Source: Candidatus Argoarchaeum ethanivorans
GTDB taxonomy: Archaea > Halobacteriota > Methanosarcinia > Methanosarcinales > EX4572-44
Direction of reading: 5' to 3'
Assembly: GCA_004193545.1 (NCBI GenBank)
Contig: RPGO01000026.1
Coordinates: 1-64,000, forward strand
Length of the DNA stretch: 64,000 nt
The notes under the pieces were generated by a model. That model was not told where the DNA came from and ran no database searches. It was given only the letters and a program-made list of their open reading frames with translations. The translations under genes were made by a program, and so were the position numbers. This document shows positions 37,173-48,700 of the stretch, one piece after another; the first letter of the stretch is position 1; every line of letters begins with the position of its first letter.

Positions 37173-37454
37173 GTGGAAGATGAGATTAAAAGGAGGAGAA
37201 TGACGTTTTGCCCAAATTGTGGAACAGAGATCAAAGAAGGCAGTAAATTTTGTAGTTCATGCGGTGCAGATGTAGATACAGGATCTATCATTAAGGTATC
37301 GTTGTTGACTTACCATAGTGAACCGACTGGAGCAGACGGTAAGATGAACGGCATGAAATCACTATGTGCAGGATATGAACTTAAGTCAGGAGGTTGGCGA
37401 CCGTGGGGGGGATATTGGGGTAAACTGGTTATTGGGGGATTTATGGGGTGGTAG
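37173..37454 (+). CDS. Zinc-ribbon protein
   Basis: A 93-residue protein (GTG-like start region; internal ATG at 37200 gives MTFCPNCGTEIKEGSKFCSS). It contains one zinc_ribbon_2 motif (CPNCG…CSSCG) and a Gly/Trp-rich tail, GGWRPWGGYWGKLVIGGFMG. It ends 1 bp before the next gene. The tail lacks family similarity that I can see, so the gene may be shortened. Confidence 0.6.
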   Translation: MEDEIKRRRMTFCPNCGTEIKEGSKFCSSCGADVDTGSIIKVSLLTYHSEPTGADGKMNGMKSLCAGYELKSGGWRPWGGYWGKLVIGGFMGW

Positions 37455-37455
37455 T

Positions 37456-37851
37456 ATGGAAAAAAAATATTTAATAATTATAACTATAGTTACTATATTT
37501 TCAATTGTAATTATCGGAATTGGTTTTTTGAGACATGTGGATAACACAGTATCGGAATTCCAAACAATAAATTTTTTACCAGAAATATATACCGTAACTC
37601 TTGTAGATAATATGGGAATCACTAAAAATTTTCAAATTGTTTATAATGTGTATAATGTTGAATATGCTATCAATGGAAAAGATTTATTTGGTAATGAAAA
37701 ATATATTATTAAATTATGTTATCTTGATTCTAACGCATCGCAATTTAGTATGGTTTATTATGACGTGAACGAGTTTGCATTTGTATCACAAGACGTCGTT
37801 TTAGTAGATAGACATGGCATACCAACAGATAAACGACTTAAGGTGTTGTGA
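37456..37851 (+). CDS. Membrane-anchored protein of unknown function
   Basis: Start chosen at ATG 37456 (MEKKYLIIITIVTIFSIVII), directly after the TAG of the zinc-ribbon gene. One N-terminal membrane helix is followed by about 105 extracytoplasmic residues rich in beta-type sequence (EIYTVTLVDNMGITKNFQIV). No family recognised. A/T-rich compared with neighbours. Confidence 0.6.
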   Translation: MEKKYLIIITIVTIFSIVIIGIGFLRHVDNTVSEFQTINFLPEIYTVTLVDNMGITKNFQIVYNVYNVEYAINGKDLFGNEKYIIKLCYLDSNASQFSMVYYDVNEFAFVSQDVVLVDRHGIPTDKRLKVL

Positions 37852-37997
37852 ATGCGATTAATGAGTGGGAGAATCGATTTTCAGCAGACATCAGCGGCGA
37901 CGACCGCGTCACATCGCTCGACGCGCTTATGATCTTGCAGGCGGCGGTTGCGATCACTGGACTTGCTGCTGTCGCATGTCTGATGCGGCGGCGGTGA
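37848..37997 (+). pseudogene. Orphan dockerin tail with hydrophobic C-terminus (copy 2)
   Basis: Reads AINEWENRFSADISGDDRVT then SLDALMILQAAV and ITGLAAVACLMRRR. A dockerin half-repeat is followed by a short hydrophobic stretch and a basic end. A GTG at 37848 overlaps the stop of the preceding gene, so translation is possible; it looks like the 3' end of a lost surface-protein gene. Confidence 0.6.
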
Positions 37998-38052
37998 CAT
38001 AGATGCATTACAACGAAACAACAGAATGACTGAAATAAAAAAGGTGATAAAA

Positions 38053-38748
38053 ATGAAAATGAATAAAACCGCAATGGTGGTAATCATAAGTTTGTTGATC
38101 GCAGGGTTCGTGATTTACACGGGACATGTTGCAAATAGACCGGCAGAAGAGCTGAAGGCTGCGTACAAGGCTGCCGAATGGGTTGAGTGGGCACCAACCG
38201 AAGAGCAGAAGATGGAAGCGTGGGAAGCTGCTGGCAGACCGATGGGCGCACACTACGAAGTTCTGTGGGCACCTGAAGGCGCACCACGCGGACCTGAAAA
38301 CCCAAAGAAACCTTGGTGGGTGCCTGCGTTTTTATGGAAAGAACCTGAACCTACAGGCAAGCAGGGCATCGTTATGGCATTCAGTCATGAGGAGTGGCTT
38401 GTGATAAATGGATATGAGTTGACCGATTCGCAGAGAGAGAAGTTGAAAAGAATATATGCGGGGCGCGGGACACAAGCCGCATCAGATGAGCAAGTGCAGA
38501 TGGCGTCAGATTATTACCTCGTTCGCAGTCTCATGGCAGGCAGAGAACCTGTTTCACCCGAAGCAATAACTGAGGCGGGCATGGACCTTGTCGAACTCGT
38601 CGGTATAGAAGAAGCAAAAGGCATGCACATAAAAGTGTATTATACAAGCAAAGGCGAACCGCAGGTAGCATCATTCACCGAAGAAGAGGTTGAGGATTTG
38701 GGTGAATTCGAACCATCGCAAGCACAGATCGATTGGGCATTCAGATAA
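38053..38748 (+). CDS. Membrane-anchored protein of unknown function
   Basis: A 231-residue protein from ATG 38053 (preceded by AAGGTGAT); an upstream ATG at 38026 is also in frame. It has one N-terminal membrane helix (AMVVIISLLIAGFVIYTG), then a Trp/Pro-rich, acidic soluble domain (PKKPWWVPAFLWKEPEPTGK; LTDSQREKLKRIYAGRG; ASFTEEEVEDLGEFEPSQ). No family recognised. Confidence 0.65.
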   Translation: MKMNKTAMVVIISLLIAGFVIYTGHVANRPAEELKAAYKAAEWVEWAPTEEQKMEAWEAAGRPMGAHYEVLWAPEGAPRGPENPKKPWWVPAFLWKEPEPTGKQGIVMAFSHEEWLVINGYELTDSQREKLKRIYAGRGTQAASDEQVQMASDYYLVRSLMAGREPVSPEAITEAGMDLVELVGIEEAKGMHIKVYYTSKGEPQVASFTEEEVEDLGEFEPSQAQIDWAFR

Positions 38749-38891
38749 AACGCTCGCGGGAGAAGAAGCGGCGTACAACCGCGTGATCAATGTCATATAG
38801 ACTCTATGCGCACCAACTATACCAGCCATGATAAGAACACTATGCACAGAGAACAATCTGGAATGAAACCGACCTGACAAAACAATATGAA

Positions 38892-39116
38892 ATGTTACCT
38901 CTTCTCATTGCATTAATACCAACAACAAATATACAGAATACAGCTAAAAAATCACTTATAGATCGAGTCAATGCGCCTGCCACGTTTGCTGCTTTCGTGG
39001 GTTTCGTGATCTCTGAAATTGGAACCTCCTTTTACCCGATAACCTACAACCACCTTATCAGCGTGTTTGTTGCAGTGTTTGTGTTTGTGCTTGTTGCGGT
39101 TTTTAACAAGCGGTAA
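38892..39116 (+). CDS. Possible small membrane protein
   Basis: A 74-residue frame with hydrophobic stretches (LPLLIALIPTT; FAAFVGFVISEIG; ISVFVAVFVFVLVAVF). No ribosome binding site is obvious, and I recognise no family. It may be the end of a lost gene. Confidence 0.4.
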   Translation: MLPLLIALIPTTNIQNTAKKSLIDRVNAPATFAAFVGFVISEIGTSFYPITYNHLISVFVAVFVFVLVAVFNKR

Positions 39117-39218
39117 CTGCTTCCTTATAGCCCGGCTGCAGAACTTAGTAACCGCGCACGATGCGGCACATAATGCGGCAATCCCATTTTTATGGAAATC
39201 CTTTTTAATATCAAAAAT

Positions 39219-39386
39219 GGAGCTATCTAAAAATCCGAGTGTTTTATCACCGCGGAGAGCGCCGAGTACGCAGAGTTTTAAGACTGTCCCAATTATTGCT
39301 TATGCTTTCTGGTGCCTTTGCGTTCTCCGTGTGCTCTGCGGTGAAATTTAAGGATTTAGCAATTTCACTAGAAAATTCGACTGTGC
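39219..39386. repeat. Dispersed repeat plus HD-gene 3' fragment (copy 2)
   Basis: Starts AAATGGAGCTATCTAAAAATC and contains CACCGCGGAGAGCGCCGAG, CTCTGCGGTGAAATTTAAGG and TAGCAATTTCACTAGAAAAT. It matches 19937-20086 in order, including about 45 bp of HD-gene coding sequence after the repeat proper, with the inner loop different. So a chromosomal segment was copied between the two places. Confidence 0.85.
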
Positions 39387-39526
39387 CATCAAAAATATAT
39401 CTATTATAGTCAAAAACCTTAGGTTTCTAACTTATCCTATCAATGTTAGAGCAGTTTGAATCATGATTTTCGTAAGCAGAATTATTATAAATTGAATAAC
39501 CATCTATTTATTTGTAAGGTTTGTTT

Positions 39527-39542
39527 CGTTCTTGACTATAAA
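39527..39542 (+). repeat. Left arm of a 16-bp inverted repeat flanking the giant gene
   Basis: CGTTCTTGACTATAAA here is the exact reverse complement of TTTATAGTCAAGAACG at 54439-54454. The arms lie outside both ends of the giant surface-protein gene, pointing inwards. Confidence 0.8.
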
Positions 39543-39571
39543 AGGTGCCAAGAAAATGAAATTTAAAGTTG

Positions 39572-39790
39572 TTATGAGGGAAGATTTAGAAGATGGGGAT
39601 ACAATGTGAGCTGCTCCATATTGCCCGGATGCCACTCCCACCCACCACTCGTTTCGTTGTACACGCCGTTTGCGATCACGTTGTTTCGCTCAATCACGTT
39701 TCCGGTGCTTCCGTTGGTCAGGTAGAATCCTGCCTCGACGTTGTCGTGCACCCGGTTGCAGGAGACGTTGTTTTTCCCCTCCCCCTCCAA
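39572..39790 (-). pseudogene. Remnant of a second beta-helix (NosD-like) gene
   Basis: The minus strand reads GKNNVSCNRVHDNVEAGFYL, TNGSTGNVIERNNVIANGVY and then leaves the pattern. These are parallel beta-helix rungs. It overlaps the 3' end of the giant gene in a different frame at the purine tract GGAGGGGGAGGGG, and cannot be its natural continuation because the giant protein already ends in membrane helices. I read it as the 3' part of a deleted neighbour. Confidence 0.65.
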
Positions 39791-42700
39791 ATCGCGCCGA
39801 CCGTGAGACCCACTGATACCGGTATCACAAACGGCAGCAGGTACGCCCCGATGCCTGCACAGAACGGTATTGCATATCCAGCGGATCCAAGCGAGAATAT
39901 GGCTGCGATAAAAACGAGAATCGAACCCGCCCCAACTAAAAGCGATTTTAATATCTTCGTTCGATCTCTTCTAATCAAGAGACTAACTGCCAATCCAATG
40001 CTGAACACGAGTAAAATGCCGTTTAATGCGATTTTCGAGAGATACACCAGTGGCGTTATCAAAGTCAATCTTGTGACTGTCCGGAGTCCATCGTTCGCTC
40101 TTAATGCATTGGCAATCGGCGGACTCGTTGCGTAATATGTGGAAACGAATGTTTCTCCAACCGGATTCGTCATGAGTACCTCATCCCTGAAATCTCGCAG
40201 CACGTCTATACGTCTGTCCAGAGGCGTTGCGTAGGTTGCGGTTGCAATGTAACAAGGTGATGGTGCTGCGCCTACTGTCCAAATCCACGTTTGCATGTTG
40301 GTTCCATTTGCATTTGTAACGATTGCTGACACGTTCCAGGTTCCAACCTTTGCACTCGTATTCGTGTACGATGCTGCCATCCCACTTACGTTCGGTTGAA
40401 CCTCCGTCCCATTTATCTGCCAGCTCACGTTTACGATTTGGTTGATTGTGACGTTAAATGTTTGAGTTGCACCTTCCGTATCGCGCACAGGCGAAGGAGG
40501 AGCGAAAGAAGTGATATTTGGCGATGACGGTGGTATCGTCACATTCCACACCCACGTCTGCATATCCGTGCCGTTTGCGTTTGACGCCACTGCGGAGACA
40601 TTGTTCTCACCTACGTGCTGAGCATGCAGCGTGCAACTGGCTTCCGTTACGCTTTCATTCTTAAATAGGAACGAATTGTTCAGATACCAGCTCACGTTTA
40701 CTGTTTGATTTACGGTAACGTTAAACATTCTCCAGTGACAGACTGCATCGTTAACAGGCGAAGGAGGAGCGAAAGAAGTGATATTTGGCGATGACGGTGG
40801 TATCGTCAAAGTAGTGAAGTGGTGTTCCACACTCTCATTTGAATTACCACTTGAATCCGTGCTATTCACTACGTAGTAGTAAATCGTTTCTGCGGATAAT
40901 CCAGTAAGAGTGATGCTGTGAAAAGTAACCAGTACTGAATCGTACTCTTGCGTCGTGTAAGTCCCTGACTCAGTACCATATTTGACCAAACTGTCTGAAT
41001 CTTCATCTGTTTCCCAGCTTATCACCGCCGAATTAGTTGTTATCCCGGTTGCCCGGACATTACTTATTACTGGTGGTTCGGCATCCAGCGGAGATGCGTC
41101 AAAGTATTCTGCACCGGAAGCAAGCGAAATCAAACTGTGACCACTCAGATCTGCATAGAAACCATAAACAATTACATGAATACCGGACATGTTTGTTAAC
41201 AAGGTTCTGCTCATCTCAATTTCATTCTCTCCTTCCGTTAATGTTTTATTCATTTCGAACTCATCAATCAACACATTTTCAGGGTCGTAAATCCACATCC
41301 TTAATAATCCTGAAATATTTCTATTTGCTTCGATATTAATTCCTAATCTTAAAGTTTCCCCGGAATAATATACTTCCTCATACAGGTTAGCTTCGAGTAC
41401 CTTGCTATGGTATCCGATGACATCGAAGGGATGAGCAAAGGATAGGTTTCCAAAGGTGTATTCAACGTAATAAGTTCCAGACCTCAGTTCCAGTAAGGTG
41501 AAATTAAGCGTTGTCGGACCGCTTATCGTATCATTGTATGCGAACTTTGGCGCTGTTAAGTTGAGCCTATCCGATTTGTTAACATTGATGTGTATCCTCA
41601 CATCCTCGCCTACATTGTACACGTCCCTGTCAGTATACAAACTTATCTCCGGATTCTCTTCGTAAATATACATCGAGTTAATGTACAGTGCCCTTCCGGA
41701 ATTCATGTAAACCGTGTACAGTATTTTATTGTCGCCAGTGAATGTGACTGGGATATTGAAAGTCAATGTTTTTGAGCCTGAACCAGTCAAATTGAAATTG
41801 GTTACATTATCGTATTCATTGAACTTCACCCTTGAATACAAGCTCAAATCAAGTTTGCATTTATTCTCTATCTCTAACGTGAATACAGCAGTTTCACCAT
41901 CCTCGTACATGTTCTTATCCAGCGATGCATCAACCGATATGTTCGCCCCTCGCACCAAGTAAGTGAATTCCTCTCTTTTCCCATCAAGCTCATAGATTCC
42001 TTTGTAACTCTTCTCCTCCAAATCATCGGGAATTATAAAGTTGAAGCTTATGTTTCCCACATCTCCTGCTCTAATCCACGTCCTATTCGTATCTTCAAAG
42101 TCTGGCATTTCTAATGCAAGTACAGCTTCTCCTTCGGATCCCCCAATATTTTTAACTTTGAACACAAAGGTAACGTCCTCTCCGGCGGTGAAATTCATCT
42201 CCTCCGGATAAATTGAAGTAATATTAAGTTCCGGCGGTGAAAGAATATTTATCGTCACATCCACTTCTTCAAATGGCGAAGTATATCGCAGCAAATGCGC
42301 TCCTTTTGTCAAGTTGAACGAGATGCTCTCGGTTATGTTTTCACCTTTTGGCACGAAGAAATGTTTTGTAATGTTTTGCTCTTCTGGTGAAGAGATAGAG
42401 AATGTAGCGTTAAATTCCGAATCTATTGCGCCCGTGTTATTTATTGTGAACGATATCTCTGCCTCACCTTCCAAATACGTCGGTTCTGGGGTGATATTTA
42501 TCTTTGCGCTCTCATCACAGATTATCCCCCTTTGTTTGGTTTCATTTACATCACCAGAAATAACAACCGTTATTGTCATGTCAATTGATGTGTTCATGGT
42601 GGTTTCCAATAGCTGTGATTCGCCCTCCGGAACTGTTATGTTCCATCTTTTGGAATCCAGGCTGACGTTTAATTCTGCGGTTATGTTCCCAATATTTTCA

Positions 42701-45700
42701 ATTAGAACGCCCACATCGAAGTCCTTTAGCCCAACAACATCCGGAGCGATAATGCTCGCATTTATTTCAGGCGATTCCACACCGATCGAATCCATTACTA
42801 CTACACCGTCCACAGTCCCTTCTAAAGTGAACGGTGCGTCTGCAGTGGTGTTTGTTGTGTAATAGCGAGTTTCATTTGCGGCAAGAGTAAATGAATCGTT
42901 GAATATTTCCACACTGTCTTTCTTTATTGAGAGATTGCAACCTACGGGGCTGCCAGCATGATTCTTTGCTTCTACGTAAATTAGCACCGTCTCGTTCGGC
43001 TTGTAAATCATCTTGTCGGTCTCCAACGTAAGAGAAGTGTTCTTCGGTGTGATGTAGAAGAAAGGGTCGATTATGTTGATTATTTGCGTTGTGTTTGAGT
43101 AGAGCGTTGTACTTAACTTCTGCTTGCCTGTTGCATCCTCAAACACGCTTGCTGGAACCTCAGTAACGATGTTTTTCGTCTCACCTTCCGCAGCAAGGTT
43201 TATCGTTATGTTTTTCTCCCACAGCACTTCTTTTGGCGGCAGCGGCATCACGAGTGGCAAACAATCCCCTCCTTTACTTACCCTTCCACTGCAATTGTAA
43301 GGAAGCGGTGTGTCTGCAAGTTCATCGCCGTCCAAATCCTCTCCATGATAATCGCTCCAGTAGTTACCACCGAGCCACGGTCCGCCGATTATATTACCGC
43401 CGTCAGCAAACGTTTTTGTTATGTTCCAGATATTATCATTATCGTCTGCGTAGGCGTTGATTGTATTGTCGAAGAGATTATCGTAAATAAGATTATAATC
43501 TGCATTACTATGCCCATAGCAACCGTAATTATTGGACATGATTCTATTGCTTACGACATTATTTTTATCTGAACCTGAGCAGAGATAAATACCCTTATCG
43601 CTATTTGAGCTTATGACATTTTTAGTTATTATATTCCCGTCCCCACCACAATAAACCCCAATACTGTTTGATTCCATCGTGTTGCTTATAAGTTCGTTGT
43701 TGGCGCTTGATCCTGTGATGTGGACACCACGAGAGTTTGACTCAAACCTGCTGTTTCTTATTGTATTGTTGTTTGAGTTACTGAGATAAATTCCATAATT
43801 GGAATGATTGGCTACTGCAACATTTTCAATTGTGACATTTTTGCATTTGTAGAGATTTATAATGCCGTAGTTCGTTGCTTTTACCTTTGAAGGCAGAACA
43901 GCAGTGAGGTTGCTTATTGTAGTTCCTTTTTTGGAGTAAAGCACTAAAATGCTGACGCCATTTACGGTGTTTGTAGCGTCAAAGTTCTGCGCAAGGTTCT
44001 TGTAGCCGTTGAAGTAGAAACCGTAAGCATCACCTGATATGGAAATGTTGTTGTTTCTGAATGTGTTGGGTTGGTCGGATATCTGTATACCCATTGCATC
44101 GCCAGAAAGAGATACTTTGTTCCCTTTCAAGACGCAGGAATAGCTGTATACGTAAATCCCATATTTACCACCGCTGTTTATAACAATGGAGTTGTTTATC
44201 ACCTCACTCTCTTTTGAATCCCTGAGATATATGGCGTTTTTGTCTGTTATTATCGTGTTGTTTTCAATGGTTGCATAATAGTCTCTACAGTAAATTTCAT
44301 AATTGCTATTGTTTTTAATAATATTATTGTCAATAGTAGTATTCCACGCATCAACATAAATTCCCCGTTCGTTGTTTTCAATCGTGTTGTTTTGTATGTG
44401 GGCTTTCATTGCCCAACCTCCTGCGCAGGGGTACACACCATATTTATTGTGGGTTATTTCATTATCAACAATATATGCTAACTGGGCATTGTGGGCGTAT
44501 ATTCCATTCTCAGTATTATTAGTTATTGTGCTATTTCTTAATTCATTTCTTGAACCCCATAGTTTGATTCCGTTTTCATTTGAAGACGCTGTGCTGTTCT
44601 CGATGACTACAACATTAGATTTGTACACGAAGAAACCGTAGTCGGAATGATTGACCACGGTGGCATTTTCTATGTTGATGTTCTCGCATTTGTACAGGTT
44701 TATCAATCCGTAATTAGTTACCCTGGTATTCTTCTTCGGCAGTGCAAAGGATAGGTTGCTAAATGACTCGTTCTTAGTGTTGTAGAGCACCAAAGCCTTG
44801 TATCCATTGAAAGTGTTGGACAAATCTATGTCCTGCCCTATGTAAATCACATCGCTGTATGTTCCGAAGTAAAGGGGATAAGACTTTGAAGTAACGGTGT
44901 TGTCTCTTAAAACGCTTCCATCTCGCTTGTAGAAGTAAATTCCCTCTTTGTCTGCATTTATCGTATTATTGAATATTTTGGCACTTCCGTCGTAGATGTA
45001 AATTCCTCTATCACTTGAAGAGATGGAATTGTTGCTTATTTCGCAGTTAGTCGATCCGTCAGCAAGTTTTATGCTTTTAACACCCAATATTTCACTGTTC
45101 AGTATCTTGTTTGCGCCGGAGTGGTAGAAATGGAGACCGTAGTCATTGTTTGCGGAGATATCGCAGTTGTCTATCCGGTTGTACGTGCTATAATAGATAT
45201 ATGCGCCATGCTTGCTGTTTGAAGAGATATTGCAGTTGTCTATTTGGTTATTCTTGCTTGAATCTTTTAGATACAGACCATGATTGGAGTTTGAAGAGAG
45301 GTTGCAGTTATGAATTTCGGTTCCACTTGCGTCTCGCATATAAACTCCGTAAGAGTTGGAGCTTAAGTTTGAATTAGAAATAGTGTTGTTGTCAGAATGC
45401 CACAGATGAATGCCGTATGAGTTGAATGTTCCAGAGATGTTTTCAACTGACGAGTTATACGTTTTTCGGAAGAAGACAGCCTCGCTGTTGTTTGTCAGGT
45501 TGTTCAGATTCTTCACTGTGATGTTCTCGCAGAGGATAGCAGCGAAATATCCTGCGTTCGCTGTTTCATCGTAAACCTTGTCCTTCTCGTTTACAAGATA
45601 ATATATCGGCTTGCCATTAACCGTATTTGAAGTATCAATGGAATGGTTGAAGTGTTTGTCATAGTCATGATGGTCGGCAAAAACACCGCCAAAATTGCGT

Positions 45701-48700
45701 TTGTTGTTGTTAATGCTGTTGTTGGATAATGTGTTGTAAGATGATGCAGAGATTGTAATACCGCTTCCTGAATTCGAGTTTATCGTGTTATTCTCCAAAA
45801 TGCTATCGCTCGTACTACCATAAAGATTTATACCGCCGTCGTTCGAGTACACGATATTCTTTGTCAATATATTGTTATTACCACCAATCGCAATTCCGTA
45901 ACCCGAGTTAAAACTCACATTATTACCCGATATATTATTGTTATGCGAAGGGCGCCAGTAGTATAAATGGATTCCCCTGTCGTTGTTTGAAATAACCGTA
46001 TTACTAATTATCTTATTGCTATTCGAGCTTGATAGAAAAATGCCAGTCTCCTTGTTTTTTTCTATACTGTTACCTTCTATGACATTGTTCGATGAGCCAT
46101 AAAGTTCAATTCCATGCCCTTGATTAGAAGTCAAATTATTGCTGATAATTCTGTTGTTATGGGATTTGCGCAAATCAACGCCTTTGTATTTATTATTTTT
46201 TATCACGTTGTTTTCTATGGCATTATTATTTGACGCATCGCCAAAAGAAATTCCATCGCTGTTTGAACTTATTGTGTTGTTTTCTATAGCATTATTTGAC
46301 GCATCGCGGAAAGAAATTCCATCGCTGTTTGAACTTATTGTGTTGTTTTCTATGGCATTATTATTGCTGTAATCATTTAGATAAATACCGCCATAAAGCG
46401 AATTAGAATGAACAGAGTTGTTTATTATCGTGTTGTTATTGCTGTGATCATTTAGATAAATACCAGAATGCGAGTTTGAATATACGGAGTTGTTTTTTAT
46501 TGTATTATTTGTGCATGAATCACGAAGATAAATGCCATCCTGCGAATTTTTGGTCATAGTGTTGTTGGTTAAGGAGTTGTTGCACGAGTAAGATTTCAAG
46601 TAGATGCCGTAGTAGTTGTTAGACGAGTTTATATCCATTAAGTTGGAAAAATCAGTTTGCACTAAAAGAATGCCATTATTTTTCTTTGTTGATGAGCCTT
46701 CTACTGTTATATTGTTTATGTCGGAGTGGTCGGCATTGCATAAGATTAACTCTGAAAGGTCTTCATCTGATAAGCTAACAGATGAATTGAAATATCTTAT
46801 CGGTCTGTCTCCGGAGCCGGTCGTGTTATCTATTTTGTTGTTGCAGTGCGAAACGGAAGTTGCGTGAATGAATAAGTCAAACTTGCTATTTTCCTTTGCT
46901 GTGTTATTTGTTAAGGTGTTGTTGCTCGAAGAAGACAGGGAGATGCCATGGTCGTCATTTGAGTTGGCGGTGTTGCTCGTTAAGGTATTGTTATTCGAGG
47001 AAGACAAGTAGATGCCGTGGTAATATTTGTTTGAATTAGCAGTGCTGTTCGTCAAGGTATTGTTATTCGAGGAAGACAAATAGATGCCGTGGTCATGGTT
47101 TGAGTTGGCGGTGTTGTTTGTTAAAGTGTTGTTGCTCGAAGAAGACAAGTAGATGCCGTATTCATTATTCGAGTTAGCAGTGCTGTTCGTTAAAGTGTTG
47201 CTGCTTGAAGAGGACAAACAGATGCCGTATTCATCATTTGAATTAGCAGTGCTGTTCGTTAAAGTGTTGTTATTCGATGATTTCAAATAGATGCCATGTT
47301 TGTCGTTTGAGTTAGCTATGTTGCTCGTTAAGGTGTTGTTGCTCGAAGAAGACAAGAGAATACCATGGTCGCATTTATTCCAATTTGCAATATTGCTCGT
47401 CAAGGTGTTGTTATTCGAATACTTTAAGGAGATGCCATATCGGTAGTTCGAGTTAGCGATATTGTCTGTTAAGGTGTTGTTATTCGATTGAAACAACACG
47501 ATTCCGTAATAATTATTTGTTATCAAATTATTCTCAATTATTGTGTCATTCGTATTGATCCACAAACCGGCAAGGTCTCCATTTATCCCCCAGGTGTAAC
47601 CGCACTCGTGTAGTTCAGAATCGTGCATCTCGAACTTCGCACCGGATTTCACTTGGAAGCAGTATTCATAATTTGTGTTCTTTGCAGTAATTTCGGAATC
47701 GGAGATGTGCATCTCTCCGCCATTTTGAACTTCAATGTGATACTGTCTGTCTTTGGTGCAATCCATGAATACTTGGGTATTAATCAAAGTGAGGTTCCCT
47801 GTTGAATTGATAATTAAATTGCTGCTTAAGATTTTTACTTCGTCTTTCCACACCGTTTCGTTTCCTATTATAATATCGCTTAATTTTACTACACTCGGAT
47901 TATATGTTTCGTTAAGTTCCTCTTCGGGTTCGGATGTGGGGGTAACATTAATAGGTGGGGATTGTACAGGCTCTTCTGGCGATGTGGTTAATTTGGTTGG
48001 TGGAGATTGTGAAGGCAAAGGCACAGGCTCTTTTATTACCGATTCATTACCATAACTTTCGTTGAACTCCTCTTTTGGAGATTGTGCGGGTTCGGGTTCA
48101 GGTTCAGGAGTGGGGGCGGGAGTAATGTTTGCAAGTGGCGATGCGGCACTGGCAGTAGCAAGAAAATTATATAGACTCATAGCAAGAGAGAATATAGCAG
48201 AAGATGACGACGAAGGCACCTCTTCTATTTGCGATTCTTCCTCTTCCGCTGTTGAACTGGTGTAGGATGCCAGTAGTTTTGCAGTAGCTTTCGCAGGTGC
48301 GAGTTTAGTTTCAGACGGCATGGATGTACGAACGATTTTGAGGTGTAACGTGCCGTTTACAATCTCCCCATCAAGGTTCGTTATATTTGTAAGGATGGAG
48401 ACATTCTCGTTCTTGAAATATATTTTCCTCTCGGTGTCAGAGGTCAAATCCGCATTCAAACCATTTACTTCGCATACCGCAGCCAACTCTATCTCTTTTC
48501 CTGTCTCTTTATCTTTGCATGTGACAAACAGATAATATGAGCCGTTTACCGACTGATCAGGAATTCCAAAGGCGAGTGTCTTGTTCGCAAGCGAAAGAGC
48601 CGTATCCTCAACTACATCCTCGTGCATCAATTTACCCTTCCAGTCAACGAGTTTGAAGGAGCAATTGAAAACAGTATCCACGCCGCCGACATTTGAGATA

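Larger units (their letters stand above)
39117..39570. other. Intergenic region with dispersed repeat copy 2
   Basis: No gene recognised. It holds the second copy of the repeat plus HD-gene tail (39219-39386) and A/T-rich sequence with TATAGTCAAAAACC, ending in the left arm of a 16-bp inverted repeat (39527-39542). Confidence 0.6.

Noticed and set aside
37366-37455. Earlier start for the 37456 membrane protein
   Set aside because: It would overlap the zinc-ribbon gene by 90 bp in another frame; the ATG after its stop gives a clean signal/membrane helix.
43233-43572. Plus-strand ORFs inside the giant gene
   Set aside because: Antisense shadows of the beta-helix repeats; no ribosome binding site or family match.
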